From positions 124,001 to 188,000 of the forward strand of contig NZ_QHKY01000004.1 of the NCBI RefSeq assembly GCF_003194605.1: 64,000 nucleotides of DNA, given 5' to 3'. A model generated the notes under the pieces. That model did not search any database. It was not told where the DNA came from and saw nothing but the letters and a program-made list of their open reading frames with translations. Positions 54,850 through 63,176 of the stretch are shown here, in pieces. The translations under genes and the position numbers were made by a program. This DNA is from Nocardioides gilvus. GTDB lineage: Bacteria; Actinomycetota; Actinomycetes; Propionibacteriales; Nocardioidaceae. Numbering within the stretch: the first letter of the stretch is position 1; each line of letters begins with the position of its first letter.

Positions 54850-55781
54850 GCTTCCATCTCTCGGCCGGTGAGCTCGAGGAAGACGTCCTCGAGCGTGCGC
54901 TGTCCCAGGGTGAGGGAGAAGGGGAGGACCTCGTGGTGTTCGTACCACCGTGCGACCGCCGCCAGGGTTCCGCTGTCGGCGGGACCGAGGGCCTGGACTC
55001 TCGCGTCGTCGATCGGGGAGACCTCGAGGTCCGGACCGAGGATCGCGGAGAGTCCCTGCAGAGCCCCGTCCGGGAGGAGCGGGAGGACCATGCGCAAGGT
55101 GGCCTTGTGGTTGCTGCTCGTCAGGGCCTCGGGCGTACCTGAGGCGATGACGCGGCCGTGGTCGATGATGTGGACCATGTCCGAGAGTCGCTCGGCCTCG
55201 TCCATGTGGTGGGTGGTGAGGACGACGGTGACGCCGTCGGCGCGCATCTCCTGCAGGAGGTCCCAGGTGGTGCGACGGGCGTGGGGGTCCATTCCGGCCG
55301 TCGGCTCGTCGACGAAGACCACTTCGGGGCGTCCCACCAGTGCCATGGCGAGCCCGAGCCGTTGCTGCTGGCCTCCGCTGAGGCGGCGGTAGGGCGTGCG
55401 ACCGCAGTCCGCGAGACCGAGCCGTTCGCTGAGCATCCCCGTGTCCAGCGGATTCGCGTGCAGCTTGGCGATGTGGTCAAGCATCTCCATGGCACGCACC
55501 CCACTCCACGCGCCGCCGCTCTGGAGCATCACACCGATGCGGGGGAGCAACGCACGGCGGTCCTTCTGGGGGTCGAGGCCCAGGACGCGCACCGAACCCG
55601 ACATGGGGCGCCGGTATCCCTCGCAGGTCTCGAGAGTCGTCGTCTTGCCGGCTCCGTTGGGTCCGAGTACGGAAGTGATGGTCCCGCGGTCCACCTGGAG
55701 GGACAGCGAGTTGACGGCCAATTTGTCGCCGTACTTCATCACGAGCCGGTCGACGACGACCGCGGGTTCTGCAAGGGGCAC
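54846..55781 (-). CDS. ABC transporter ATP-binding protein (exporter type)
   Basis: A 311-residue ATPase with Walker A GPNGAGKTTT, Q-loop VMLQSGGAW, signature LSGGQQQRLGLA, Walker B VVFVDEPTAGMD and the switch His in LTTHHMDEAE. The C-terminal 80 residues form the extra domain found in DrrA/CcmA-like exporters. The GTG start follows TAGACT by six bases, so the operon with the permease and ctaA appears leaderless. It is divergent from sufR over 128 bases. Confidence 0.92.
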   Translation of the reverse strand: MPLAEPAVVVDRLVMKYGDKLAVNSLSLQVDRGTITSVLGPNGAGKTTTLETCEGYRRPMSGSVRVLGLDPQKDRRALLPRIGVMLQSGGAWSGVRAMEMLDHIAKLHANPLDTGMLSERLGLADCGRTPYRRLSGGQQQRLGLAMALVGRPEVVFVDEPTAGMDPHARRTTWDLLQEMRADGVTVVLTTHHMDEAERLSDMVHIIDHGRVIASGTPEALTSSNHKATLRMVLPLLPDGALQGLSAILGPDLEVSPIDDARVQALGPADSGTLAAVARWYEHHEVLPFSLTLGQRTLEDVFLELTGREMEA

Positions 55782-55787
55782 CGGGTC

Positions 55788-55793
55788 AGTCTA
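55788..55793 (-). promoter_or_regulatory. Leaderless -10 (TAGACT) of the ABC exporter operon
   Basis: TAGACT on the minus strand followed by six bases and GTG. The same hexamer appears in the ctaB promoter. Confidence 0.55.
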
Positions 55794-55857
55794 GGGAGCG
55801 CCACGTCGTCCGCGGCATCGCGGTGTCCCGGGTGACGCTCGTCACGGCGCGGCGGCG

Positions 55858-55875
55858 AGTAAGGGAGGCCTTACT
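55858..55875. promoter_or_regulatory. Inverted repeat upstream of sufR
   Basis: AGTAAGG-GAGG-CCTTACT is a perfect 7-bp inverted repeat with a four-base centre, 34 bases before the sufR start and between the divergent exporter and suf operons. It resembles an operator. The match to the DtxR/IdeR iron box is poor, about half the positions. Confidence 0.55.
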
Positions 55876-55896
55876 TGAAGCGTTCCAGCATTAAAG

Positions 55897-55910
55897 CAAC
55901 ACTTACGTTG
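55897..55910. promoter_or_regulatory. SufR-type operator CAAC-N6-GTTG over the sufR start
   Basis: CAAC-ACTTAC-GTTG is an exact match to the CAAC-N6-GTTG inverted repeat known for cyanobacterial SufR. Its last G is the first base of the sufR GTG, so bound repressor would block initiation at a leaderless or near-leaderless start. AACACT within it (55898-55903) lies six bases before the GTG and may be the -10. Confidence 0.7.
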
Positions 55911-56587
55911 TGGAATTCGACCGGACGACTGCTGCGCCTGCGGGCGACGCCTCCACGCGCGAGCGTGTGGTGCGGTCGATCCTGGAAAACGGCCCCTCGA
56001 CCGCAGTGGAGCTCGCCGCACTCCTCCACCTCACCCCCGCCGCGGTCCGCCGCCATCTCGACCTCCTGGTCGCTGACGGCATGGTGGTGGGTCGGGAGCA
56101 GAAGGTCTACGGCCACCGTGGCCGCGGTCGCCCGGCGAAGGTGTTCGTCCTCACGGACGGCGGGCGTCACCGCTTCGACCAGGGGTACGACACCTTGGCG
56201 GCGGACGCGCTGCGTTACCTGCGCGAGACCGGGGGCGAGGAAGCCGTCCTGGCGTTCGCCCGACGTCGCGCCTCGTTCATCGAGCGGGACTACGCCGTGA
56301 TCACGGCCCGGGAGCCAGACCTGAGCCCGGCCGAGGCGTTGGCGAAGGTGTTCTCGGCGGAGGGCTACGCCGCGAGCGTGCGGCAACTCCCCGTGGTCAG
56401 CGCAGCGGACCAGCTGTGCCAGCAGCACTGCCCCGTCTCCCACGTGGCAGGCGAATTCCCGCAGTTGTGTGAAGCCGAGACCGAGGCGATCAGCCAGGTG
56501 CTCGGTACCCATGTCCAGAGGCTTGCGACCATCGCTCTCGGCGACGGCGTCTGCACCACGTGCATCCCGAAGAAGAAGGAAGGCTGA
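55910..56587 (+). CDS. sufR: SufR-like [Fe-S]-sensing repressor of the suf operon
   Basis: A 225-residue ArsR/DeoR-like winged-helix regulator, the actinobacterial SufR. Residues 15-60 form the HTH (ILENGPSTAVELAALLHLTPAAVRRHLDLL), followed by a wing [14 protein letters not shown]. The C-terminal half has Cys170, Cys174, Cys187, Cys215 and Cys218 (QLCQQHCPVSH, PQLCEAE, VCTTC), the expected iron-sulfur ligands. It senses cluster status and represses suf. The GTG start overlaps a CAAC-N6-GTTG dyad. sufB follows after three bases, so repressor and pathway genes share a message. Confidence 0.93.
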   Translation: MEFDRTTAAPAGDASTRERVVRSILENGPSTAVELAALLHLTPAAVRRHLDLLVADGMVVGREQKVYGHRGRGRPAKVFVLTDGGRHRFDQGYDTLAADALRYLRETGGEEAVLAFARRRASFIERDYAVITAREPDLSPAEALAKVFSAEGYAASVRQLPVVSAADQLCQQHCPVSHVAGEFPQLCEAETEAISQVLGTHVQRLATIALGDGVCTTCIPKKKEG

Positions 56588-56590
56588 ACC

Positions 56591-58009
56591 ATGACCTCCA
56601 TCGAGGAACTGAATCCGGAGCTGAAGGGCATCGGCAACTACGACTTCGGCTGGTCCGACAGTGACGACGCCGGATCGACGGCCAAGCGCGGGCTCAACGA
56701 GGAAGTCGTGCGCGACATCTCCAGCAAGAAGAACGAGCCACAGTGGATGCTCGACATGCGTCTGAAGGGCCTCAAGCTCTTCGACCGCAAGCCGCTTCCC
56801 ACCTGGGGCTCGGACCTCAGCACCATCGACTTCGACAACATCAAGTACTTCGTGCGTTCCTCGGAGAAGCAGGCCCAGACCTGGGACGACCTGCCCGAGG
56901 ACATCAAGAACACCTACGACCGACTCGGCATCCCGGAGGCGGAGAAGCAGCGCCTCGTGTCGGGTGTCGCGGCCCAGTACGAGTCCGAGGTCGTCTACCA
57001 CTCGATCCGCGAGGACCTCGAGGAGCAGGGTGTCATCTTCGTCGACACCGACACCGCGCTGCGCGAGCACGAGGAGCTCTTCCGCGAGTACTTCGGCACG
57101 ATCATCCCCACGGGTGACAACAAGTTCTCCGCGCTGAACACGTCCGTGTGGTCGGGTGGCTCGTTCGTCTACGTCCCCAAGGGCGTCAAGGTGGACATCC
57201 CGCTGCAGGCCTACTTCCGGATCAACACCGAGAACATGGGCCAGTTCGAGCGCACGCTGATCATCGTGGACGAGGACGCCTACGTTCACTACGTGGAGGG
57301 TTGCACCGCGCCCATCTACTCGTCCGACTCGCTGCACTCGGCGGTCGTCGAGATCATCGTCAAGAAGGGTGGCCGTTGCCGATACACGACCATCCAGAAC
57401 TGGTCGAACAACGTCTACAACCTCGTCACCAAGCGTGCGGTCTGCGAGGCCGGCGCGACGATGGAGTGGGTTGACGGCAACATCGGGTCCAAGGTCACCA
57501 TGAAGTACCCGGCCGTCTACCTGATGGGCGAGCACGCCAAGGGCGAGACCCTGTCGATCGCCTTCGCCGGTGAGGGACAGCACCAGGACGCGGGCGCCAA
57601 GATGGTGCACGCTGCCCCTAACACCTCTTCCTCGATCCTCAGCAAGTCGGTCGCGCGTGGCGGTGGGCGGACTTCCTACCGTGGCCTGATCCAGGTCAAC
57701 GAGGGTGCGCACGGCTCCAAGTCGAACGTGCTCTGCGACGCGCTGCTGGTCGACCAGATCAGCCGCTCCGACACCTACCCGTACGTCGACATCCGTGAGG
57801 ACGACGTCTCGATGGGCCACGAGGCCAGTGTCTCCAAGGTCTCCGAGGACCAGCTCTTCTACCTGATGTCGCGGGGCATGGAGCAGGACGAGGCGATGGC
57901 GATGATCGTGCGCGGCTTCGTCGAGCCCATCGCCAAGGAGCTCCCGATGGAGTACGCCCTGGAGCTCAACCGCCTCATCGAGCTGCAGATGGAGGGTGCG
58001 GTCGGCTGA
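56591..58009 (+). CDS. sufB: Fe-S cluster assembly scaffold SufB
   Basis: SufB is the scaffold of the SufBCD complex on which [Fe-S] clusters form. The 472-residue protein has the N-terminal helical part, the right-handed beta-helix core and the late segment [14 protein letters not shown] with the conserved Cys, followed by [21 protein letters not shown]. No intein is present, unlike several mycobacterial SufB proteins. The start [20 protein letters not shown] follows sufR by three bases. SufD, 48 bases downstream, is its structural partner. Confidence 0.98.
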   Translation: MTSIEELNPELKGIGNYDFGWSDSDDAGSTAKRGLNEEVVRDISSKKNEPQWMLDMRLKGLKLFDRKPLPTWGSDLSTIDFDNIKYFVRSSEKQAQTWDDLPEDIKNTYDRLGIPEAEKQRLVSGVAAQYESEVVYHSIREDLEEQGVIFVDTDTALREHEELFREYFGTIIPTGDNKFSALNTSVWSGGSFVYVPKGVKVDIPLQAYFRINTENMGQFERTLIIVDEDAYVHYVEGCTAPIYSSDSLHSAVVEIIVKKGGRCRYTTIQNWSNNVYNLVTKRAVCEAGATMEWVDGNIGSKVTMKYPAVYLMGEHAKGETLSIAFAGEGQHQDAGAKMVHAAPNTSSSILSKSVARGGGRTSYRGLIQVNEGAHGSKSNVLCDALLVDQISRSDTYPYVDIREDDVSMGHEASVSKVSEDQLFYLMSRGMEQDEAMAMIVRGFVEPIAKELPMEYALELNRLIELQMEGAVG

Positions 58010-58057
58010 GCCGACGCCCCTCACTGCTGCTCACATCTCGAACCAGAAAGAAGTCAC

Positions 58058-59251
58058 GTGACTGTTACTGACATTGCCCGGGACTCCGTCGCCTCGGCGC
58101 TGGAGCAGGGCAAGGTGGAGTCCCACCTGCACCCGAGCGGCTCGTACGACGTCGCAGACCACACCGCGCCCACGGGTCGCGAGGAGGTCTGGCGCTTCAC
58201 TCCGCTGAAGCGACTCAAGGGCCTGGCCTCCGACGCCGTGTTCAACGCGAGCACCACCGAGATCACCTGGAACACCCCTGACGGTGTCCGGGTCGAGACT
58301 GTCGTCGGCGAGGAGGCCCGCGGCCTGCGCGGCCTCTCCGGCTACAAGCCGAGCACGCTCTTCGGTGCGCGCATCCTGGCCGACGTCCCCGAGACGTTGC
58401 TGGTGGACGTGCCGGACGAGGCCGAGGTGGCTGAGCCGGTCATCGTGAACCTGGTCGGCTCCGACGCGGACAACACCGAGGCCGGCCACGTGGTCCTGCG
58501 TTTCGGGAAGTTCTCGAAGGCCGTCGTCGTCCTGCGCCACACCGGATCGGCTGCACTCGCCCAGGTGGTTGAGATCAGCGTCGGTGACGGGGCACAGATC
58601 TCGGTCGTCTCGCTCCAGGACTGGGCGGACGACGCCACCCACCTGACGCAGACCGAAGCGCTCGTGGGCCGCGACGCCTCGTACAAGCACACTGCCATCT
58701 CCTTCGGCGGTGACCTGGTCCGGATGGACGCCAATGTGCGCTACGCCGCGCCGGGCGGCTCGGCAGAGATGCTCGGCCTCTACTTCGCCGACGCCGGTCA
58801 GCACATCGAGCACCGTCTCTTCGTCGACCACAACGAGCCCAAGACGAAGTCGAACGCGGTCTACAAGGGCGCTCTGCAGGGCAAGGGTGCCCACACCGTG
58901 TGGATCGGCAACGTCCTGATCCGCAAGGCGGCCGAGGGGATCACCACCTTCGAGGAGAACCGCAACCTCATCCTCACCGACGGCACGCTCTGCGAATCGG
59001 TGCCCAACCTCGAGATCGAGACCGGTGAGATCGAGGGGGCCGGACACGCCTCGGCGACCGCCCGCTTCGACGACGAGCAGCTCTTCTACCTGCGTTCGCG
59101 CGGGATCAGCGAGAAGGAGGCCCAGCGCCTCGTCGTGCACGGCTTCTTCAACGACCTGATCCGCAAGATCGACGTTCCGGCGATCGAGGAGCAGCTCGTG
59201 AAGACGGTCGAGGACGAGTTGGCGAAGAACGTCATCGGGAAGAACATCTGA
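58058..59251 (+). CDS. sufD: Fe-S cluster assembly protein SufD
   Basis: SufD is the paralogue of SufB in the SufBC2D complex and helps iron acquisition during cluster assembly. The 397-residue protein has the core beta-helix and closing SATARFDDEQLFYLRSRGISEKEA, with the expected His residues in EHRLFVDH. The GTG start is preceded by AGAAAGAAG. The stop overlaps the ATG of the Rieske ferredoxin gene. Confidence 0.95.
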   Translation: MTVTDIARDSVASALEQGKVESHLHPSGSYDVADHTAPTGREEVWRFTPLKRLKGLASDAVFNASTTEITWNTPDGVRVETVVGEEARGLRGLSGYKPSTLFGARILADVPETLLVDVPDEAEVAEPVIVNLVGSDADNTEAGHVVLRFGKFSKAVVVLRHTGSAALAQVVEISVGDGAQISVVSLQDWADDATHLTQTEALVGRDASYKHTAISFGGDLVRMDANVRYAAPGGSAEMLGLYFADAGQHIEHRLFVDHNEPKTKSNAVYKGALQGKGAHTVWIGNVLIRKAAEGITTFEENRNLILTDGTLCESVPNLEIETGEIEGAGHASATARFDDEQLFYLRSRGISEKEAQRLVVHGFFNDLIRKIDVPAIEEQLVKTVEDELAKNVIGKNI

Positions 59252-59586
59252 TGGCTTTCCAGCGTGCCTGCGACATCTCGGAATTCCGTGACGGTCAGGC
59301 CGTGGCGGTCAACCTGGACGGCATCGACGTCGCGGTGGCTCGCCACGAGGACGAGTTCTTCGCGGTCCAGGACCTTTGCACGCACGGGCACGTCGCACTC
59401 TCCGAGGGCGAGGTGGAGGACTGCATGATCGAGTGCTGGCTGCACGGCTCGCGCTTCGACCTCCGGTCGGGCAAACCGACCACCCTTCCCGCCACGGAGC
59501 CGGTCGCCACCTTTGCGGTCCAGGTGAACGGCGACGAGATCCTCGTCGACGTGAGCCAGACCCTCAACGGCGTCACGCCCGACTGA
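59251..59586 (+). CDS. Rieske [2Fe-2S] ferredoxin in the suf operon
   Basis: A soluble 111-residue Rieske-type ferredoxin of the dioxygenase-ferredoxin family. The cluster motifs are LCTHGHV (Cys-x-His) and ECWLHGS (Cys-x2-His); an additional Cys lies in EDCMIEC. Unlike the two Rieske lipoproteins at 33 kb it has no signal peptide or lipobox. It overlaps sufD by one base and precedes sufC by 32. Similar genes occupy this position in other actinobacteria. It may supply electrons to cluster assembly or be a client protein; which of the two is unknown. Confidence 0.9.
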   Translation: MAFQRACDISEFRDGQAVAVNLDGIDVAVARHEDEFFAVQDLCTHGHVALSEGEVEDCMIECWLHGSRFDLRSGKPTTLPATEPVATFAVQVNGDEILVDVSQTLNGVTPD

Positions 59587-59618
59587 CACCCAGACTTAGA
59601 GAAAGAAGAGAGACACCA

Positions 59619-60377
59619 ATGAGCATTCTCCAGATCACCGACCTGCACGTCACGGTCGACACCGACGACGGCACCAAGCAGATCCTCAAGGGCGTCACGC
59701 TGACCATCAAGGACGGCGAGACCCACGCGATCATGGGGCCGAACGGTTCCGGCAAGTCCACCTTGGCCTACACGATCGCCGGACACCCCAAGTACACAGT
59801 GACCGGCGGCACCATCACCCTCGATGGCGTCGACGTCCTCGAGATGTCGGTCGACGAGCGGGCTCGCGCCGGTCTCTTCCTCGCGATGCAGTACCCGGTC
59901 GAGATTCCCGGCGTCTCGGTGGCCAACTTCCTGCGTACGGCCAAGACGGCCATCGACGGCGAGGCCCCCAAGCTGCGTACGTGGGTCAAGGACGTCAACG
60001 CTGCTCTCGGCGCCGCAGATCTCGACCCCACGTTCAGCCAGCGCTCGGTGAACGAGGGTTTCTCCGGTGGTGAGAAGAAGCGTCACGAGATCGCCCAGCT
60101 CGGCCTGCTCAACCCGAAGGTTGCCGTCCTCGACGAGACCGACTCCGGCCTCGACATCGACGCGCTCAAGGTGGTCTCCGAGGGCGTGAACCGCTTCGCC
60201 GCGAACGGCGACAAGGCCGTCCTGCTGATCACCCACTACACGCGGATCCTGCGCTACATCAAGCCGGACTTCGTCCACGTCTTCGTCAACGGCAGGATCG
60301 CCGAGCAGGGCGGCGCCGAGCTGGCCGACCAGCTCGAGGCCACCGGTTACGACAAGTACGTCAAGGCTGCGGTCTGA
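59619..60377 (+). CDS. sufC: Fe-S cluster assembly ATPase SufC
   Basis: SufC is the ABC-type ATPase that drives SufBCD. The 252-residue protein has Walker A GPNGSGKST (residues 40-48), signature FSGGEKKRHEI (148-158), Walker B VAVLDETDSGLD and the His in LLITHYTRI. The ATG is preceded by a purine-rich AGAGAAAGAAGAGAG. It ends two bases before sufS. The Lys-Lys after the signature is typical of SufC. Confidence 0.98.
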   Translation: MSILQITDLHVTVDTDDGTKQILKGVTLTIKDGETHAIMGPNGSGKSTLAYTIAGHPKYTVTGGTITLDGVDVLEMSVDERARAGLFLAMQYPVEIPGVSVANFLRTAKTAIDGEAPKLRTWVKDVNAALGAADLDPTFSQRSVNEGFSGGEKKRHEIAQLGLLNPKVAVLDETDSGLDIDALKVVSEGVNRFAANGDKAVLLITHYTRILRYIKPDFVHVFVNGRIAEQGGAELADQLEATGYDKYVKAAV

Positions 60378-60379
60378 GT

Positions 60380-61639
60380 ATGGGGCTGGAAGGACTGCTC
60401 CCGGAGCTCGAGATCATCAGGAAGGACTTCCCGATCCTCGAGCGTACGGTCGCGGGTGGAAAGCGTCTGGTCTACCTCGACAGCGCCAACACCTCGCAGA
60501 AGCCACAGGTCGTCATCGACACGATGGTCGACCACCTCGAGAACCACAACGCCAACATCGCCCGCGCCATGCATGCCTTGGGCGCGGAGTCGACGGAGGC
60601 CTTCGAGGGCGCTCGCGACCGGGTGGCAGCCTTCCTGAACGCGCCGTCACGTGACGAGGTGATCTTCACGAAGAACGCCTCGGAGGCGTTGAACCTCGTG
60701 GCGAGCACGTTGGCCTTCCGAGGGCCGCTGCAGCTGGGTGAAGGGGACGAGATCCTCATCACCGAGATGGAGCACCACTCCAACATCGTCCCGTGGCAGA
60801 TGCTGGCGCAGCGCACCGGCGCCACGTTGCGGTGGATCGGGTTGACCGATGACGGTCGCCTCGATCTCTCGAACCTCGGCGAGCTGCTCAACGAGCGCAC
60901 CAAGGTGGTGGCCTTCACCTGGGTCTCCAACATGCTCGGGACGATCAACCCGGTCAGCGACCTGGCGGCGCGTGCCAAGGAGGTCGGTGCCCTGGTCGTG
61001 GTGGATGCCTCACAGGCGGCCCCGCAGTTGCCCGTGGACGTCGTTGCCTCCGGCGCCGACTTCGTGGTCTTCACCGGTCACAAGGTGGTTGGTCCGACCG
61101 GCATCGGGGTCCTCTGGGGGCACCGAGAGGTGCTCGATGCATTGCCGCCATTCCTGGGCGGCGGCGAGATGATCGCCACCGTGACGATGGCCGAGTCGAC
61201 GTACGCCCCCATCCCGCACAAGTTCGAGGCTGGCACGCCGCCGATCGTCGAGGCGGTCGGACTGGGTGCTGCGGTGGACTACCTCTCGGCCGTCGGCATG
61301 GATGCGATTCACCGTCACGAACAGACGATCACGCGCTACGCCCTGGAGGGTCTGGCGTCGGTCCCCGGCACGACGGTGCTGGGGCCCCTCGACGCCGAGT
61401 CCCGGGGCGGCGCGATCTCGTTCGAGATGCAGGGTGTGCACCCGCACGACATCGCCCAGGTGCTGGACACCCAGGGCATCGCGGTCCGGGCCGGGCACCA
61501 CTGCGCCAAGCCGGCGCACGCACGATTCGGTGTGCAGAGTTCGACCCGGATGTCGTCCTACCTCTACACCCGCCCCGACGAGATCGACGCTCTCGTCGAA
61601 GCCCTCAACTACACTCGCGCCTACTTCAAGGTGGGATGA
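60380..61639 (+). CDS. sufS: Cysteine desulfurase SufS
   Basis: PLP enzyme that removes sulfur from cysteine and forms a persulfide for SufU. The 419-residue protein has the PLP Lys235 in FTGHKVVGP, HHSN near residue 132, and the active-site Cys375 in RAGHHCAKP, on the short loop of the group II desulfurases. It begins two bases after sufC; no strong ribosome-binding site is seen, so translation is probably coupled. It precedes sufU by three bases. Confidence 0.98.
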   Translation: MGLEGLLPELEIIRKDFPILERTVAGGKRLVYLDSANTSQKPQVVIDTMVDHLENHNANIARAMHALGAESTEAFEGARDRVAAFLNAPSRDEVIFTKNASEALNLVASTLAFRGPLQLGEGDEILITEMEHHSNIVPWQMLAQRTGATLRWIGLTDDGRLDLSNLGELLNERTKVVAFTWVSNMLGTINPVSDLAARAKEVGALVVVDASQAAPQLPVDVVASGADFVVFTGHKVVGPTGIGVLWGHREVLDALPPFLGGGEMIATVTMAESTYAPIPHKFEAGTPPIVEAVGLGAAVDYLSAVGMDAIHRHEQTITRYALEGLASVPGTTVLGPLDAESRGGAISFEMQGVHPHDIAQVLDTQGIAVRAGHHCAKPAHARFGVQSSTRMSSYLYTRPDEIDALVEALNYTRAYFKVG

Positions 61640-61642
61640 CCC

Positions 61643-62104
61643 ATGTCTGCTGAGCTCGACTCGCTCTACCAGGAGATCATCCTGGATCACTACAAGAAGC
61701 CCCTGCACGCCGGTCTGCGTGACCCCTTCGAGGCGGAGGTGCACCACGTCAACCCGACCTGCGGGGACGAGGTCACGCTGCGCGTGCACCTGGAGGGCGA
61801 CAAGGTCGCCGACGTCTCCTACCACTCGGAGGGCTGCTCGATCTCCCAGGCATCCACGTCAGTGATGGCGGACCTGGTGATCGGCAAGACCGTCGATGAA
61901 GCAATGGCGATCCACGCGGACTTCCTTGCCCTGATGCAGGGCAAGGGGACGGTGGAGCCGGATGAGGACGTCCTCGAGGACGGCATCGCATTCGCCGGCG
62001 TCGCCAAGTTCCCCGCCCGCGTCAAGTGCGCGCTGCTCTCGTGGATGGCATGGAAGGACGCCACCGCGAAGGTGCTCGCCGACAACACTTTGGAGAAGGC
62101 ATGA
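61643..62104 (+). CDS. sufU: SufU sulfur-transfer protein
   Basis: SufU is the zinc-dependent sulfurtransferase that accepts persulfide from SufS in Gram-positive bacteria. The 153-residue protein has Cys40 with Asp42 (NPTCGDEV), Cys65 (SEGCSISQAS) and Cys129 (RVKCALLSW), the full zinc set. It carries the insertion between the second and third Cys segments that distinguishes SufU from the scaffold IscU. Its end overlaps the sufT ATG by 4 bases. Confidence 0.96.
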   Translation: MSAELDSLYQEIILDHYKKPLHAGLRDPFEAEVHHVNPTCGDEVTLRVHLEGDKVADVSYHSEGCSISQASTSVMADLVIGKTVDEAMAIHADFLALMQGKGTVEPDEDVLEDGIAFAGVAKFPARVKCALLSWMAWKDATAKVLADNTLEKA

Positions 62105-62535
62105 ACGATCACGACCACGACCACGGGCATGACCACGACCACGGGCACGACCACGGGCATGGGCACGGTCACGCCCATGACGACCTCCCGAAGGTCGACC
62201 TGATCGGGGCGTCGACGACCCTGTCGTCCGTCGCCATCGAGGACGTCACCGAAGCAATGAAGGACGTCGTCGACCCCGAGCTCGGCATCAACGTCGTCGA
62301 CCTGGGGTTGGTCTACGGCGTCCACATCGACGAGTCGTCCAACGCCGTCATCGACATGACCCTGACCTCGGCTGCCTGCCCGCTGACCGACGTGATCGCG
62401 GACCAGACCGAGATGGCTCTGGAGGGCCTGGTCAACGACGTGGCGATCAACTGGGTGTGGATGCCGCCGTGGGGTCCGGACAAGATCACCGACGACGGTC
62501 GCGAACAGTTGCGGGCCCTCGGCTTCAACGTCTGA
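62101..62535 (+). CDS. sufT: SufT/MIP18-family protein with His-rich N-terminus
   Basis: A 144-residue MIP18 (DUF59) domain protein, the auxiliary SufT of iron-sulfur maturation. The start ATG overlaps the sufU stop (ATGA). The first 28 residues alternate Asp/Gly with His, giving twelve His at every even position from 4 to 26, a strong metal-binding candidate. The core follows from about residue 45: VTEAMKDVVDPELGINVVDLGLVYGV and SAACPLTDVIADQT with the conserved Cys, ending in WVWMPPWGPDKITDDGREQL. The His tail is not part of the standard family and could bind nickel, zinc or iron. Confidence 0.92.
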   Translation: MNDHDHDHGHDHDHGHDHGHGHGHAHDDLPKVDLIGASTTLSSVAIEDVTEAMKDVVDPELGINVVDLGLVYGVHIDESSNAVIDMTLTSAACPLTDVIADQTEMALEGLVNDVAINWVWMPPWGPDKITDDGREQLRALGFNV

Positions 62536-62583
62536 CCCGCTGCACTGCTGCCAACCTCGCCCCTCGCCACAGCAAGGACTGAC

Positions 62584-63141
62584 GTGACCGATCACGACCA
62601 GGAACGCTTCACCTACGTGCTGGTCGACGGCGAGAACATCGACGCCACCCTCGGCAACTCGATCCTCGGACGTCGGCCTCGCCCGGAGGAACGTCCTCGG
62701 TGGGACCGCCTGTTGGAGTGGGCCGAGCAGCAGATGCAGCAGGAGGTCAAGGGTCTCTTCTTCCTGGCCGTCAACGAAGAGATGCCCCTGACCTTCATCC
62801 AGGCGCTGACCGCCATCGGGTTCCGACCCGTGCCCCTGCGGGGTGAGGGCAAGATCGTCGACATCGCCATCCAGCGCACGGCCGAGGCCTTGGCCCAACG
62901 CAACGCTGACGTGGTGCTGGCGAGCCACGACGGTGACTTCATGCCGCAGATCCGTCAGCTGTGCGACGGCACGCGTCAGGTGGCTCTCGTCGGTTTCACC
63001 GAGTTCATGAACTCAGGGTTCCGGGGGCTGCCAGGTCTGCGCACCTTCGACCTCGAGAACGACGTCCGTGCGTTCAACACGTCCCTGCCGAGGATCAAGG
63101 TCATCGACATCGACTCGTTCGACCCGTTCGACTTCCTGTGA
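62584..63141 (+). CDS. NYN-domain (LabA/DUF88-like) putative ribonuclease
   Basis: A 185-residue protein with a NYN (PIN-like) nuclease fold. The acidic sites are visible: LVDGENID near residue 14, GKIVDIAIQRTAEALAQ, ASHDGDFMPQI near residue 113 and a late Asp-rich end (IDIDSFDPFDFL). The GTG start has AAGGAC upstream. It lies 48 bases after sufT, possibly read from the suf message. Proteins of this family act on RNA in some cases; substrate and process here are unknown. Confidence 0.82.
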   Translation: MTDHDQERFTYVLVDGENIDATLGNSILGRRPRPEERPRWDRLLEWAEQQMQQEVKGLFFLAVNEEMPLTFIQALTAIGFRPVPLRGEGKIVDIAIQRTAEALAQRNADVVLASHDGDFMPQIRQLCDGTRQVALVGFTEFMNSGFRGLPGLRTFDLENDVRAFNTSLPRIKVIDIDSFDPFDFL

Positions 63142-63164
63142 CCGGCCGACCACGCTCGTCGCGA

Positions 63165-63170
63165 TAGTCT
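63165..63170 (+). promoter_or_regulatory. Leaderless -10 (TAGTCT) of the acVLRF1 gene
   Basis: TAGTCT followed by six bases and GTG, in the 35-base gap after the NYN gene. No ribosome-binding site is visible, supporting a leaderless start. Confidence 0.55.
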
Positions 63171-63176
63171 CAGCGC

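Noticed and set aside
55858..55875. IdeR/DtxR iron box
   Set aside because: Only about half of the 19 consensus positions match; kept as an unassigned dyad.
56591..58009. Intein in SufB
   Set aside because: The coding sequence is 472 codons with continuous family motifs and no splicing blocks.
55871..58024. Minus-strand open frame of 717 codons opposite sufR-sufB
   Set aside because: It crosses two well-supported genes and shows no recognisable motif.
62104..62180. Short tandem repeat resembling a CRISPR-like or microsatellite array
   Set aside because: The units are in frame and encode the alternating His tail of SufT; there are no unique spacers.
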